Part shown: one piece after another, positions 15,965-27,360 of the stretch | How the letters are laid out: each line of letters begins with the position of its first letter | Numbering within the stretch: position 1 is the first letter of the stretch | DNA from: Actinomycetota bacterium | GTDB lineage: Bacteria; Actinomycetota; Actinomycetes; S36-B12 | NCBI GenBank assembly: GCA_016717115.1 | Contig: JADKGE010000001.1 | Location: 310,001-374,000, forward strand | Direction of reading: 5' to 3' | DNA: 64,000 nucleotides | Position numbers and translations under genes: made by a program | Notes under the pieces: model-generated | What the model was told of the DNA's origin: nothing | Seen by the model: the letters and a program-made list of their open reading frames with translations, nothing else | Databases searched by the model: none

Positions 15965-18294
15965 GCCCGCCGCCAACGGTCGGTGACGAGGGTGGCGACC
16001 CACACCAGCCCGGCCCCCGCGAAGCCGGCGGCGATGGCCACGGCCGTGTACTTCTCGGGCCCCAGCGAGAGGGCGAAGAAGTTCGAGAGCCACGGGATGA
16101 AGAGCACGCCCAGGAAGGCAACGACCATCGCGGCGACGATGGCCAGCCGCAGCAGGTTGAGCGGGCGGGCCGCCTGCAGCAGCACGGCCATGGCGACGAT
16201 GAACAGCGTCGTGGTGGCCGCCGACTGGGCGCTCAGGACCGGCTCGCCCAGCCGCAGGGCGACCCCGTAGCTGGTCAGGGCCGACGTGGCCGCGATCACC
16301 CCCGCCGGCACCGCGAACAGCAGGACACGGCGGAAGAAGCCTGGCCGGAACCGCTCGGTGTTCGGCATGAGGGCGAGGAAGAAGCCGGGGATCCCGATGG
16401 TCAGGGCACCGATGAGGGACAGGTGCCGGGGCAGGAAGGGGAAGGCAACCGCGAACAGGCCCGTGACCAGCGAGATGATCACGGCGTAGCAGGACTTGGT
16501 GAGGAACACGTCGGACACGCGCTCGATGTTGCCCAGCACCCGTCGGCCCTCGGCCACCACGCTGGGCATCACGGACCACTTGTTGTCCAGCAGCACGAGC
16601 TGCGCGACGGCACGGGTGGCTCCCGAGCCCGACCCCATGGCGATGCCGAGATCGGCGTTCTTGAGCGCCAGCACGTCGTTGACCCCGTCGCCGGTCATCG
16701 CCACAGTGGAGCCGCGACGATGCAGGGCGTCAACCATCTCCTGCTTCTGGGTGGGCGTCACCCGGCCGAACACGCTCGAGGCGGTCACGATGTCGGCGAG
16801 CGCGTCGATGTCCGTGGGCAGCTCTCGCGCGTCGACCGGGCTCTCCGCGCCGGGAACCCCCGCCTGGCGGGCGATCGCGCCCACCGTGGCGGCATTGTCA
16901 CCGGAGATGACCTTGACCCTGACGTCCTGCTCGAGGAAGTACGCGACCGTCTCCGCGGCATCCGGCCGAAGCTGCTGGTTGATCACGATGAGCGCGCTCG
17001 GCGTGATGTCGCCAGGCCCGTCGTCGGCGGACGGCCGGCCGTCCGCCCGTGCCAGGAGCAGCACCCGGGCCCCGTCGCCCGCGAGGCCCTCCGCGCGCTC
17101 GAGGACGGCCGGCTGCGCCGCCGCCAGGATCTCGGGCGCGCCGAGCAGCCACGCGCCCTGCCCGTCGAACGAGGCGGCCGACCATTTGCGGGCGCTCGAG
17201 AACGGCACGGTGTCCGACACCTGCCAGCCCGGGGTCGCGTACGCCTCGGCGATGGCCTGCAGGGTCGGGTTGGGATTGGACTCGCTCGCCCCGAGCGCGC
17301 CGAGGACGTCGTCGAGCCCGACCATGTCGACGAGTGGAACGACATCGCGAACGCGCATGCCCGGCTCGGTGAGGGTGCCGGTCTTGTCGACGCAGATGGT
17401 GTCGACGCGGGCCAGCACCTCGACGGCCGGCATGTCCTGGACGAGGACGCGCTTCTGGGCGAGCCGGATCACGGACACCGCCATGGCGATGCTCGTCAGC
17501 AGCACGAGGCCCTCGGGCACCATCGTGACGACGCCGGCGATGGTGCCTCGGACCGCCTCGTCCAGGGGGAGGTCGGCGCGCACCAGCTGCGACCACAGCA
17601 GCAGGAGTCCGACCGGCACCAGCAGGAAGGAGATCGCCCGGATGAAGCCGTTGATCGCATCGCGAAGCTCGGAGTTCGTCAGGTGGAACTTCTTCGCCTG
17701 CTCCGTCAGTCCGGCGGCGAAGGAGTCCTTGCCCACCCGGGTGGCCTGGTACAGGCCGGCGCCTGCGACCACGAAGGACCCGGACATCGCGGGCTCTCCG
17801 TCGGCCTTGTCGACCGGGTCGGCCTCGCCGGTGAGCAGGCTCTCGTCGATCTCGAGGCCGTCGGACCCGACGATCACGCCGTCGACCACCAGCTGGTCTC
17901 CGGTGGCGAGCACGATGAGATCGTCGAGCACGACCTCGGAGGGGCTGACGGCGACGTCCTGGCCGTCGCGGCGCACGATCGGCTTGGCCTCGCCGATGAC
18001 CGCCAGCTTCGCCAACGTCCTCGACGCGCGCCACTCCTGGATGATGCCGATGCCCGTGTTGGCGACGATGACGAACCCGAACAGGGAGTCCTGGATCGGC
18101 GCGACGAGCAGCATGATGAGCCACAGCGTGCCGATGAGCCCGTTGAACCAGGTGAAGGTGTTCGCCCGGAAGATGTCGCCGAGGCTGCGGCTGCGGGCAT
18201 CCGGAGCGTCGTTGGCCAACCCCCTGGCGACGCGGTCGGCCACCTCCTCGGTGGTGAGCCCGATCGTCCGGTCGGTCACGGCTGTCGACGTCAC
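15961..18294 (-). CDS. ctpE: CtpE-like P-type cation (probably Ca2+) ATPase
   Basis: A 777-residue P-type ATPase. The actuator loop has LTGEADP (residues 154-160), helix 4 has MVPEGLVL (258-265), the phosphorylation site is DKTGTLT (Asp303) and the hinge is TGDGVND (534-540). No N-terminal metal-binding domain is present and there are about ten membrane helices. The MVPEGL signature and domain layout match mycobacterial CtpE, reported as a calcium uptake ATPase; Ca2+ specificity here is inferred from that similarity. It overlaps ppx (GTGA) upstream and the isomerase downstream. Confidence 0.85.
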   Translation of the reverse strand: MTSTAVTDRTIGLTTEEVADRVARGLANDAPDARSRSLGDIFRANTFTWFNGLIGTLWLIMLLVAPIQDSLFGFVIVANTGIGIIQEWRASRTLAKLAVIGEAKPIVRRDGQDVAVSPSEVVLDDLIVLATGDQLVVDGVIVGSDGLEIDESLLTGEADPVDKADGEPAMSGSFVVAGAGLYQATRVGKDSFAAGLTEQAKKFHLTNSELRDAINGFIRAISFLLVPVGLLLLWSQLVRADLPLDEAVRGTIAGVVTMVPEGLVLLTSIAMAVSVIRLAQKRVLVQDMPAVEVLARVDTICVDKTGTLTEPGMRVRDVVPLVDMVGLDDVLGALGASESNPNPTLQAIAEAYATPGWQVSDTVPFSSARKWSAASFDGQGAWLLGAPEILAAAQPAVLERAEGLAGDGARVLLLARADGRPSADDGPGDITPSALIVINQQLRPDAAETVAYFLEQDVRVKVISGDNAATVGAIARQAGVPGAESPVDARELPTDIDALADIVTASSVFGRVTPTQKQEMVDALHRRGSTVAMTGDGVNDVLALKNADLGIAMGSGSGATRAVAQLVLLDNKWSVMPSVVAEGRRVLGNIERVSDVFLTKSCYAVIISLVTGLFAVAFPFLPRHLSLIGALTIGIPGFFLALMPNTERFRPGFFRRVLLFAVPAGVIAATSALTSYGVALRLGEPVLSAQSAATTTLFIVAMAVLLQAARPLNLLRLAIVAAMVVAFLGVLFIPWLSNFFALSLGPEKYTAVAIAAGFAGAGLVWVATLVTDRWRRA

Positions 18295-19220
18295 AGCGGC
18301 AGCCCGTCCAGGCGACGCAGGATCAGGCCCTCGCGCAGAGCCCAGGGGCAGATGACGAGCTCGTCGAGCTCGAGGAGGTCCATCGCGGCCTCCGCGACCA
18401 CCGCGCCAGCCACCATCTGCGCCGACCGGCCCTCGGACACGCCCGGGATGCGGCTGCGCTCCCCCGCCGTCATGGCGGACAGGCGCGGGACGATCTCGTG
18501 GAGGTCGTCACGGTGCAGGACCCGCGGCACGTGAGCGCCATCGCTCGACGGGGCGGCCCCGGCGATCCGGGCCAGCTGCTTGAACGTCTTCGACGTGGCG
18601 ACGGCCATGCGCGGGTCCCCCACGCGCCTGAGTCGCCCGGCCACCTCCGCGATCCGGGCCCGCGCGTGGCGTCGCACATCGCGCACCGACTCCGGTGTCG
18701 GGGGGTCACCGATGAGGAAGTCGCGGGTGAGACGCCCCGCGCCCAGGGGCACCGACACCGCCACGTCCGGCTCCTCGTCGGTGCCCGACGCCAGCTCGAG
18801 GGATCCGCCACCGATGTCGAGCAGCAGGATGCGCCCGCTCGACCACCCGAACCAGCGACGCGCCGCAAGGAAGGTCATCCGGGCCTCGTCGGCCCCCGAG
18901 AGGACCTGGATGTCGAGCCCCGTCTCCTCGCGCACCCGCCGGAGCACCTGCTCGCCGTTGGCCGCCTCGCGCACTGCAGACGTCGCGAAGGCCATCAGCT
19001 CGGTGGCGCCCTTGTCCTCGACCAGCTCCTGCCCGCGCACGACGAAGTCGATCAGCAGGTCGACGGCCACGTCGTCGACGCTGCCGTCGGCATTGAGGTG
19101 CTCGGACAGCCGCAGCGGCATCTTGAGCTTCGACGCGGGCACCGGCGCAGCGCCGTAGTGCGCGTCGACGAGCAGCAGGTGGACCGTGTTGGATCCGAGG
19201 TCGAGAACGCCCAGTCTCAC
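18291..19220 (-). CDS. Ppx/GppA-family exopolyphosphatase / (p)ppGpp phosphohydrolase
   Basis: A 309-residue single-module Ppx/GppA protein of the actin-like ATPase superfamily: VLDLGSNTVHLLLVD (phosphate 1), FATSAVREAANG, and LLDIGGGSLELASG (phosphate 2). It hydrolyses inorganic polyphosphate or converts pppGpp to ppGpp; short actinobacterial homologues (MTB-PPX1 type) prefer short-chain polyP. It is first in a coupled ppx-ctpE-isomerase run. The GTG start has no ribosome binding site but is preceded at the leaderless distance by TAGTTT. Confidence 0.9.
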   Translation of the reverse strand: MRLGVLDLGSNTVHLLLVDAHYGAAPVPASKLKMPLRLSEHLNADGSVDDVAVDLLIDFVVRGQELVEDKGATELMAFATSAVREAANGEQVLRRVREETGLDIQVLSGADEARMTFLAARRWFGWSSGRILLLDIGGGSLELASGTDEEPDVAVSVPLGAGRLTRDFLIGDPPTPESVRDVRRHARARIAEVAGRLRRVGDPRMAVATSKTFKQLARIAGAAPSSDGAHVPRVLHRDDLHEIVPRLSAMTAGERSRIPGVSEGRSAQMVAGAVVAEAAMDLLELDELVICPWALREGLILRRLDGLPL

Positions 19221-19226
19221 TCTCTG

Positions 19227-19232
19227 AAACTA
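19227..19232 (-). promoter_or_regulatory. Putative leaderless -10 element for ppx
   Basis: TAGTTT on the minus strand ends 6 nt before the ppx GTG, so the transcript would start at the start codon. It is divergent from a similar element serving the plus-strand gene at 19306. Confidence 0.4.
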
Positions 19233-19293
19233 TCGGCAGTGCGGATGGCGCGCAGCAGTGCGTCGACTTTCCCGATCGCGCACCGCCAGCACG

Positions 19294-19299
19294 TAGGCT
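19294..19299 (+). promoter_or_regulatory. Putative leaderless -10 element for the cysteine-rich gene
   Basis: TAGGCT ends 6 nt before the ATG at 19306, with no ribosome binding site in between. The divergent ppx promoter lies about 65 bp away in the same 85-bp gap. Confidence 0.4.
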
Positions 19300-19305
19300 G
19301 TCGCC

Positions 19306-20065
19306 ATGCCTGAGGTTCCCCTTGACTTCCCTCGCCAGTGGGTCGAATTCGACGACCCCGCCGACTCGGCGCACCTCATCAAGGCCGACCTGACCTGGCT
19401 CACCTCCCGCTGGACGTGCATCTTCGGTCGGGGCTGCCAGGGCATCGACGCGAGCCGCCCCGACGCCGGCTGCTGCGTGCACGGTGCCCACTTCTCCGGA
19501 GAAGAAGGACCGCAAGCGCGTCGCCAAGTGGGTCGCCAAGCTCACGCCGGATCAGTGGCAGCGCTACGAGGCCGGCCACAAGAAGGGCTGGATCGAAGAG
19601 GAGGACGGCGCGGAGAAGACGCGCGTCGTCAAGGGCGCCTGCATCTTCCACAACGACGAGGAGTTCCCTGGCGGCTACGGCTGCGCGCTGCACCACCTGG
19701 CGACGGCCGAGGGCGTCTCCTTCATCGAGACCAAGCCCGAGGTGTGCTGGCAGCTGCCGCTGCGTCGGTCCTACGACCGCCGGAAGTACGAGGACGGCAC
19801 CGAGCAGCTGGTCGTCGTCCTGGGCGAGTACCAGCGACGCGACTGGGGTGCCGGCGGCCACGACTTCCCGTGGTACTGCACCGCCAACACGGAGGCGCAC
19901 ATCGGCAGCGAACCGGTGTTCGTCTCCAACCGGGACGAGATCGTCGAACTCATCGGGCAGCCGGCCTACGACGAGCTTGCCCGGCTGTGCCGCGCCCGCG
20001 AGCTCCTGCTCCAGCAGAAGCGGTTCGACCTCGGACTCACGCCGCACCCAGCCGACCCGAGGTAG
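19306..20065 (+). pseudogene. Conserved cysteine-rich protein upstream of radA, interrupted by a one-base frameshift
   Basis: The reading frame starts MPEVPLDFPRQWVEF at 19306 and runs to HGAHFS near 19499. It then continues, one base out of frame, as EKKDRKRVAKWVAKLTPDQW and on to a TAG at 20065. Removing one base in TCCGGAG restores a 252-residue protein. It carries many conserved cysteines: CIFGRGC, GCCVHG, GACIFHND, YGCALHH, PEVCWQ and WYCTAN, suggesting a metal or Fe-S site like YkgJ-type proteins. I do not know its function. It lies 5 bp before radA. An assembly error is at least as likely as real decay, because both halves look unchanged by mutation. Confidence 0.75.
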
Positions 20066-20070
20066 CGGCG

Positions 20071-21462
20071 ATGGCGAAGGTCCAGGTGGCCCCCTACCGC
20101 TGTGCGGACTGCGGATGGACCACGGCCAAATGGGTCGGGCGATGCGGCGAGTGCCAGGCCTGGGGGACGGTCGAGGAGGTCGGCGCGACGAGGGCCCGCA
20201 CCACTTCGGTGGTCGCGTCCCGCAGCCCGGCGGTGCCGATCGGCTCGGTGGACATCGCCACCGCGCGTGCCGTGTCCAGCGGGATTCCCGAGCTCGACCG
20301 GGTGCTCGGCGGCGGGTTCGTACCGGGCGCGGTCCTGCTCCTGGCCGGCGAGCCGGGCGTCGGCAAGTCCACGCTGCTGCTGGACACCGCGGCGACCTGG
20401 GCGCGGTCGGGCCGCCGCGCGCTGTACGTCACCGGCGAGGAGTCGGCCGCCCAGGTGCGGCTGCGGGCGGAGCGCATCGATGCCGTCGCGGACGAGCTGT
20501 ACCTTGCGTCCGAGACCGACCTGGGCAGTGTTCTGGGACAGGTGGAGGCCACCGCGCCGAGCCTGCTCATCCTCGACTCGGTGCAGACCATCAGCAGCGC
20601 CGACGTCGACGGGGTGGCCGGCGGTGTCACGCAGGTCAAGGAGGTGGCCGCCGCACTGATCGCGGTCGCGAAGTCACGCGACATCACGGTGGTGCTCGTC
20701 GGCCACGTGACGAAGGACGGCTCCGTCGCCGGGCCACGCACCCTGGAGCACCTCGTCGACGTGGTGCTCACCTTCGAGGGTGATCGTCAGGGCCCGCTTC
20801 GTCTCGTGCGGGCCGTGAAGAACCGTTTTGGGCCGGCCGACGAGATCGGCTGCTTCGAACTCGTCGACGACGGCATCATCGGCCTGTCGGATCCCAGCGG
20901 GCTCTTCCTCGGCGATCGACGCGATCCTGCTCCAGGGACCTGTGTCACGGTCACTATCGAGGGCCGTCGACCCCTGATCGCGGAGGTGCAGGCCCTCGTC
21001 GCGCCGACCAGTGCGCCACAGCCGCGGCGCGTCGTCAGCGGGCTGGACGGGTCGCGGATCGCGATGATGCTCGGCGTGCTCGAGCGTCGGGCCGGCGTTC
21101 GCCTGGCCACCGCCGACTGCTTCGTGGCGACCGTCGGCGGCGTCCGACTTGGTGAGCCCGCGACCGACATGGCGGTGGCCCTCGCGATCGCCAGCAGCGT
21201 GTCCGACATCGCCCTGCCGGCCGGGCTGGTCGCCTTCGGTGAGATCGGCCTCGCGGGCGACGTGCGGCCCATCTCGTCGCTCGAGCGTCGGCTGGGCGAG
21301 GCGCACCGACTCGGCTTCACCGACGCCATCACCCCCACTCGATCCCTGCGCGCCCGCACCCCGTCGGCCGACCCGCCGCCCGGAATGCGCGTGCATGAGG
21401 TCGCATCGATCCAGGACGCGATAGCCGCCGCGCAACGACTGAACCGACGGGGGACACCATGA
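20071..21462 (+). CDS. radA: DNA repair protein RadA
   Basis: RadA is a RecA-like ATPase (DnaB-type helicase activity) that processes recombination intermediates. The 463-residue protein has a zinc finger (Cys11, Cys14, Cys25, Cys28), Walker A in AGEPGVGKSTLLL near residue 97, the RadA-specific KNRFG motif (VKNRFGPADEIG near 250) and a Lon-protease-like C-terminal domain. The ATG at 20071 was chosen because it places the zinc finger at the N-terminus; the same frame is open far upstream only because of the frameshifted neighbour. Its end overlaps disA (ATGA). Confidence 0.95.
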   Translation: MAKVQVAPYRCADCGWTTAKWVGRCGECQAWGTVEEVGATRARTTSVVASRSPAVPIGSVDIATARAVSSGIPELDRVLGGGFVPGAVLLLAGEPGVGKSTLLLDTAATWARSGRRALYVTGEESAAQVRLRAERIDAVADELYLASETDLGSVLGQVEATAPSLLILDSVQTISSADVDGVAGGVTQVKEVAAALIAVAKSRDITVVLVGHVTKDGSVAGPRTLEHLVDVVLTFEGDRQGPLRLVRAVKNRFGPADEIGCFELVDDGIIGLSDPSGLFLGDRRDPAPGTCVTVTIEGRRPLIAEVQALVAPTSAPQPRRVVSGLDGSRIAMMLGVLERRAGVRLATADCFVATVGGVRLGEPATDMAVALAIASSVSDIALPAGLVAFGEIGLAGDVRPISSLERRLGEAHRLGFTDAITPTRSLRARTPSADPPPGMRVHEVASIQDAIAAAQRLNRRGTP

Positions 21463-22547
21463 GCAGCGAGCCGGCGACCGACGTTCGCATCCGAGAGGTG
21501 CTGGCGATGGTCGCCCCGGGTACGGCCCTGCGCGACGGGCTCGAGCGCATCCTCCGCGGGCGCACGGGGGCCCTCATCGTGCTCGGCTCGGACCGCTCCG
21601 TCGACCAGGTCGCGAATGGCGGCTTCGCCCTCAACGTGGTGTTCTCCGCGACGCGGCTGCGTGAGCTGTCGAAGATGGACGGCGCGATCATCCTCGACGC
21701 CAATGCCCAGGAGATCAAGTGGGCAGCCGTCCAGCTCATGCCCGACCCCAACCTGCCGACCGAGGAGACGGGCACCAGGCACCGCACGGCCGACCGGGTC
21801 TCGCGCCAGACGGGCCAGCCGGTGATCAGCGTCAGCAAGTCGATGCACATCATCGCGATCTACGTCGACGGTCGCCGGCATGTCCTAGAGGAGTCCTCGG
21901 GGATCCTGTCGCGAGCCAATCAGGCCCTGGCCACGCTCGAGCGGTACAAGTCGCGACTCGACGAGGTGAGCGGCACCCTGTCGGCGCTCGAGATCGAGAA
22001 CCTCGTCACCGTCCGCGACGTCTGCGCCGTGGCCCAGCGCGCCGAGATGGTCCGACGCATCCGCCGGGAGGTGGACAACTACGTGATCGAGCTCGGCACG
22101 GAGGGCCGGCTCCTGGCCCTTCAGCTGAACGAACTCGTGGCCGGTGTCGACCTGGATCGGGTGCTGCTCGTCCGCGACTACCTGGTGCCGGCCAGCAACC
22201 GCAAGAAGCGCGGTGTGGACCGCGCACTCGACGACCTCGACGTGCTCACGGAGACCGACCTGCTCGACCTCGTCAAGGTCGGCAGGGCCTTCGGCTTCGC
22301 CGACGCGCCGGAGACCCTGGAGCAGACGGTGACGCCGCGGGGCTTTCGACTGCTGGCCCGCGTCCCGCGCCTGCCCGAGGTCATCAACGACCGCATCGTG
22401 GGCCACTTCGGCAATCTGCAACGGCTGCTGGCCGCCAGCACGGAGGACCTGCTGCAGGTGGAGGGCGTCGGCGAAGCGCGCGCCCGTTCGGTGCACGACG
22501 GCCTGTCGCGGCTGGCGGAGGCCAGCATCCTGGACCGCTTCGTCTAG
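21459..22547 (+). CDS. disA: DNA integrity scanning diadenylate cyclase DisA
   Basis: DisA makes c-di-AMP from two ATP and scans DNA for branched structures, stopping synthesis at damage. The 362-residue protein has the DAC domain with MDGAIILD (DGA motif) and GTRHRTADR (RHR motif), a linker helix region, and a C-terminal helix-hairpin-helix (LLQVEGVGEARARSV). It is coupled to radA, in keeping with RadA being a known inhibitor/partner of DisA in other bacteria. Its stop is shared with the convergent gene in the tetranucleotide CTAG (22544-22547). Confidence 0.96.
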   Translation: MSSEPATDVRIREVLAMVAPGTALRDGLERILRGRTGALIVLGSDRSVDQVANGGFALNVVFSATRLRELSKMDGAIILDANAQEIKWAAVQLMPDPNLPTEETGTRHRTADRVSRQTGQPVISVSKSMHIIAIYVDGRRHVLEESSGILSRANQALATLERYKSRLDEVSGTLSALEIENLVTVRDVCAVAQRAEMVRRIRREVDNYVIELGTEGRLLALQLNELVAGVDLDRVLLVRDYLVPASNRKKRGVDRALDDLDVLTETDLLDLVKVGRAFGFADAPETLEQTVTPRGFRLLARVPRLPEVINDRIVGHFGNLQRLLAASTEDLLQVEGVGEARARSVHDGLSRLAEASILDRFV

Positions 22548-23191
22548 CTGGCCGTCAGCGCGAACGGTGTCGGCTTGCTGGTGACCGTGCCATTCCGGCC
22601 GACGAGGTCGTAGCGCCCGGGCTTGGCTGCCGCACCCTCGCCGTTCGGGCAGCCCTTCTGCGAGAGCCGTCCGTCCCAGGTGATGCTCGAGGCGACCTTG
22701 TCACGGGGCTGCAGCTCGGCGATCTTGCTCTTGCTGCTCGCGTTGCAGTCGTCGCTGGACCACACGTGATAGCCACCCGACGTGATCTCCAGCTCGTTGG
22801 CCTTGGGCCCCACGTCGCGGGTGCAGGCGACATCCCCGACGTTGGTGATCGTCAAGGTGAGCTTGGGGGTCGAGCCGACCGCGTAGGTCGACGAATCGGT
22901 CGTCGCCTCCACCTTGATGTCCGAGTCCTGGCACTCGGGGGTCTCGGTGGTCTCGCTCGACGAGGCCGCCGGACTCGCGGAGCCTGTCTGCTCGCCGGAC
23001 TCGCCCGACGCAGATGACTCGACGACGCCCGGGGTCGACGCCGACGCCGACTCGGAGCCGCCGCCGCGCAGGGAACCGATAAGCCACCAGAGGCCGATGA
23101 CCACGGTGATGACCACCAGGATGATCGCGCCGCGACGAATCCAGTACACCATCGTCGGCTCCGGCCCGATGGGGTTAAGGAACGCGCTCAC
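22544..23191 (-). CDS. Single-pass membrane protein of unknown function with Ser-rich linker
   Basis: A 215-residue protein. A short N-terminus precedes one membrane helix (AIILVVITVVIGLWWLIG, residues about 22-39), followed by a Ser/Ala/Glu-rich linker (about 43-85) and an extracytoplasmic beta-type domain with four cysteines (CQDSD, ACTRD, DDCNAS, KGCPNG) likely to form two disulfides. I recognise no catalytic motif. Similar anchored proteins are frequently found beside disA/mutY in actinobacteria. The GTG start has no ribosome binding site and a TAGCGT hexamer lies at leaderless spacing; ATG at 23152 is an alternative start. Confidence 0.75.
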   Translation of the reverse strand: MSAFLNPIGPEPTMVYWIRRGAIILVVITVVIGLWWLIGSLRGGGSESASASTPGVVESSASGESGEQTGSASPAASSSETTETPECQDSDIKVEATTDSSTYAVGSTPKLTLTITNVGDVACTRDVGPKANELEITSGGYHVWSSDDCNASSKSKIAELQPRDKVASSITWDGRLSQKGCPNGEGAAAKPGRYDLVGRNGTVTSKPTPFALTAS

Positions 23192-23197
23192 GGGACC

Positions 23198-23203
23198 ACG
23201 CTA
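23198..23203 (-). promoter_or_regulatory. Putative leaderless -10 element (TAGCGT) for the disA-side membrane protein
   Basis: TAGCGT on the minus strand ends 6 nt before the GTG at 23191. The same hexamer sits at the same spacing before four other genes in this window. Confidence 0.45.
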
Positions 23204-23238
23204 CTGCGCTCCCCACGAGTTCGTGCAACGATCCCTCC

Positions 23239-24132
23239 GTGGCGGCGCACCGACCCTCTCGGGCCGAGGAGCCCATCGTCAGCGCATTGCTGGCCTGGTT
23301 CGATGCGCACGAGCGGCCCCTGCCCTGGCGCAGCACCACCCCCTGGGGCGTCCTAGTGAGCGAATTCATGCTCCAGCAGACGCCTGTCCAGCGGGTCCTG
23401 CCCGTGTGGGGGCCATGGCTCGAGCGATGGCCCACCCCCGCATCGCTGGCGGCGGACAGCGTGGCCGACGCCCTTCGCGCGTGGGGTCGCCTCGGCTACC
23501 CCCGGCGGGCCGGCCGCCTCCATGCATCGGCCGTCATGATCACCGAGCGCTTCGGCGGAGCCGTCCCGTCGTCGACCGACGAGCTGCTGGCGCTGCCCGG
23601 CGTCGGCGAGTACACCGCCGCCGCGGTGCGCGCGTTCGCGTTCGGTCAGCACTCCGTCGTGATGGACACCAATGTGCGGCGGGTGCTCGCCCGCGCGCTC
23701 GACGGAAGCCCCGCGCCGGCCCCGCACATCACGGCCGGCGAACGCGGGCGGGCGGCGGCCCTGTGGCCGAGCGAACCCGGGCAGAGCTCGCGCTGGTCGG
23801 GTGCGGTCATGGAGTTCGGCGCTCTCGTGTGCACCGCGCGCCGGCCGTCGTGCGACGCCTGCCCCATCACCGGCGAGTGCTCGTGGACACGCCTCGGTCA
23901 ACCCGCGTCGACGGCCCCCCTGCGCAGGCAGGCGGAATACGTCGGAAGCGACCGACAGGCCAGGGGGCACCTTCTCGCTGTGCTGCGCGATACCTCGGCG
24001 TCGGTCGACCGGGCCGGCCTGACAGCCTCGTGGACCGACGACCTGCAGGCGGAGCGGGCGTTACGGAGCCTGCTCGAGGACGGACTGGTGGTGGCCCTGC
24101 CGCGAGGGCGCGTCGCACTGCCGGAGGGGTGA
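23239..24132 (+). CDS. mutY: A/G-specific adenine DNA glycosylase MutY
   Basis: MutY removes adenine mispaired with 8-oxoguanine. The 297-residue protein has the HhH-GPD fold: catalytic Glu region SEFMLQQTPVQRV, hairpin LPGVGEYTAAAV, catalytic Asp in VMDTNVRRV, and the [4Fe-4S] loop C-X6-C-X2-C-X5-C (CTARRPSCDACPITGEC). The C-terminal NUDIX-like 8-oxoG recognition domain is short, as in other actinobacterial MutY. The GTG start has no clear ribosome binding site. It converges on the small membrane protein gene downstream with a 6-bp gap. Confidence 0.94.
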   Translation: MAAHRPSRAEEPIVSALLAWFDAHERPLPWRSTTPWGVLVSEFMLQQTPVQRVLPVWGPWLERWPTPASLAADSVADALRAWGRLGYPRRAGRLHASAVMITERFGGAVPSSTDELLALPGVGEYTAAAVRAFAFGQHSVVMDTNVRRVLARALDGSPAPAPHITAGERGRAAALWPSEPGQSSRWSGAVMEFGALVCTARRPSCDACPITGECSWTRLGQPASTAPLRRQAEYVGSDRQARGHLLAVLRDTSASVDRAGLTASWTDDLQAERALRSLLEDGLVVALPRGRVALPEG

Positions 24133-24138
24133 GGCCGC

Positions 24139-24621
24139 TCAGCTCGTGCCGGAGGTCGCCGTCGACCGTGGCAGCGGCGCACGGTCGGGCAGGCGGATGA
24201 CCGTGCGCGAACCGAGGGGCTGGTCGAGCTCCACGTCGACCCACCGCCGGTCGCCGCCGATACTGCCCACCGGGCAGTTGCTGTTGCGCGGCCGGGTGAC
24301 CGTGCTCTCGACCTCGACCCGATTGCCACGCGGGAAGGCGGTGACCTCGATGACGTCGTCCCGGCACAAGCCGGTCGACGGCATGGCCACCGCCACCTGG
24401 ATGACGCTGTCGTTCGCCGTGGGCCGGTACTCGACGGCATCGAGCGACGACGTGCTGATGCCGAGCGAACGCAGCGGGCCGACGCCGCCGACGAACCCCG
24501 CTGCGAGCACGAGCACCACGAGGACCACCGCCGTGACCACGAGCCAGGGCAGCCAGGCCGGCACGCCCCGACGGGGAGTGTCGAACTCCCGCATCCCCGG
24601 AATCAGCGGCCCGTTTACCAC
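24139..24621 (-). CDS. Small single-pass membrane protein downstream of clpC, function unknown
   Basis: A 160-residue protein with one membrane helix (WLPWLVVTAVVLVVLVLAAGF, about residues 23-43) and an extracytoplasmic C-terminal part with two cysteines (LCRDD, NCPVG). No catalytic or binding motif is recognised. It lies 6 bp after the clpC stop on the same strand, so it is probably read from the clpC transcript. The GTG start is uncertain; an ATG 27 bp further on (MREFDTPRRG) would also keep the helix. Confidence 0.7.
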   Translation of the reverse strand: MVNGPLIPGMREFDTPRRGVPAWLPWLVVTAVVLVVLVLAAGFVGGVGPLRSLGISTSSLDAVEYRPTANDSVIQVAVAMPSTGLCRDDVIEVTAFPRGNRVEVESTVTRPRNSNCPVGSIGGDRRWVDVELDQPLGSRTVIRLPDRAPLPRSTATSGTS

Positions 24622-24627
24622 GGGGGC

Positions 24628-27147
<2,520 letters not shown>

Positions 27148-27166
27148 GCCTGACTCCGTCCCGTTG

Positions 27167-27205
27167 CCCCACCAGTGGGGTAAATGCTAACCGTGGTTCG
27201 ACCAC
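27167..27205 (-). promoter_or_regulatory. clpC promoter region with two palindromes
   Basis: Reading toward clpC, there is a perfect palindrome GTGGTCGAACCAC (27205-27193), a -10-like TAGCAT (27189-27184), and a second inverted repeat with 6-bp arms, CCCCAC/GTGGGG separated by 2 bp (27180-27167), which covers the expected transcript start about 30 nt before the ATG. No good -35 is seen. The layout suits one or two repressors. Neither repeat matches the ClgR box or CIRCE as I know them. Confidence 0.45.
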
Positions 27206-27360
27206 TCGGCTGCCAGCCGTCGGCCTCATGATGTCCAACCGTGACCCAGACCACCATGTTCCGCACCAACCCACGCGGGGGTACGCCCAACGCGAACACA
27301 CAATTAACCCGCGCGAAACCGCTGTCGGCCGCCGGGTTCACCGGACGAGAGGATGGGGAC

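Noticed and set aside
19306..21462. A single 718-residue open frame joining the cysteine-rich N-terminus to RadA
   Set aside because: The middle of the frame has no family features, while the adjacent frame continues the conserved protein to a normal stop just before a good radA start; it is a frameshift artefact.
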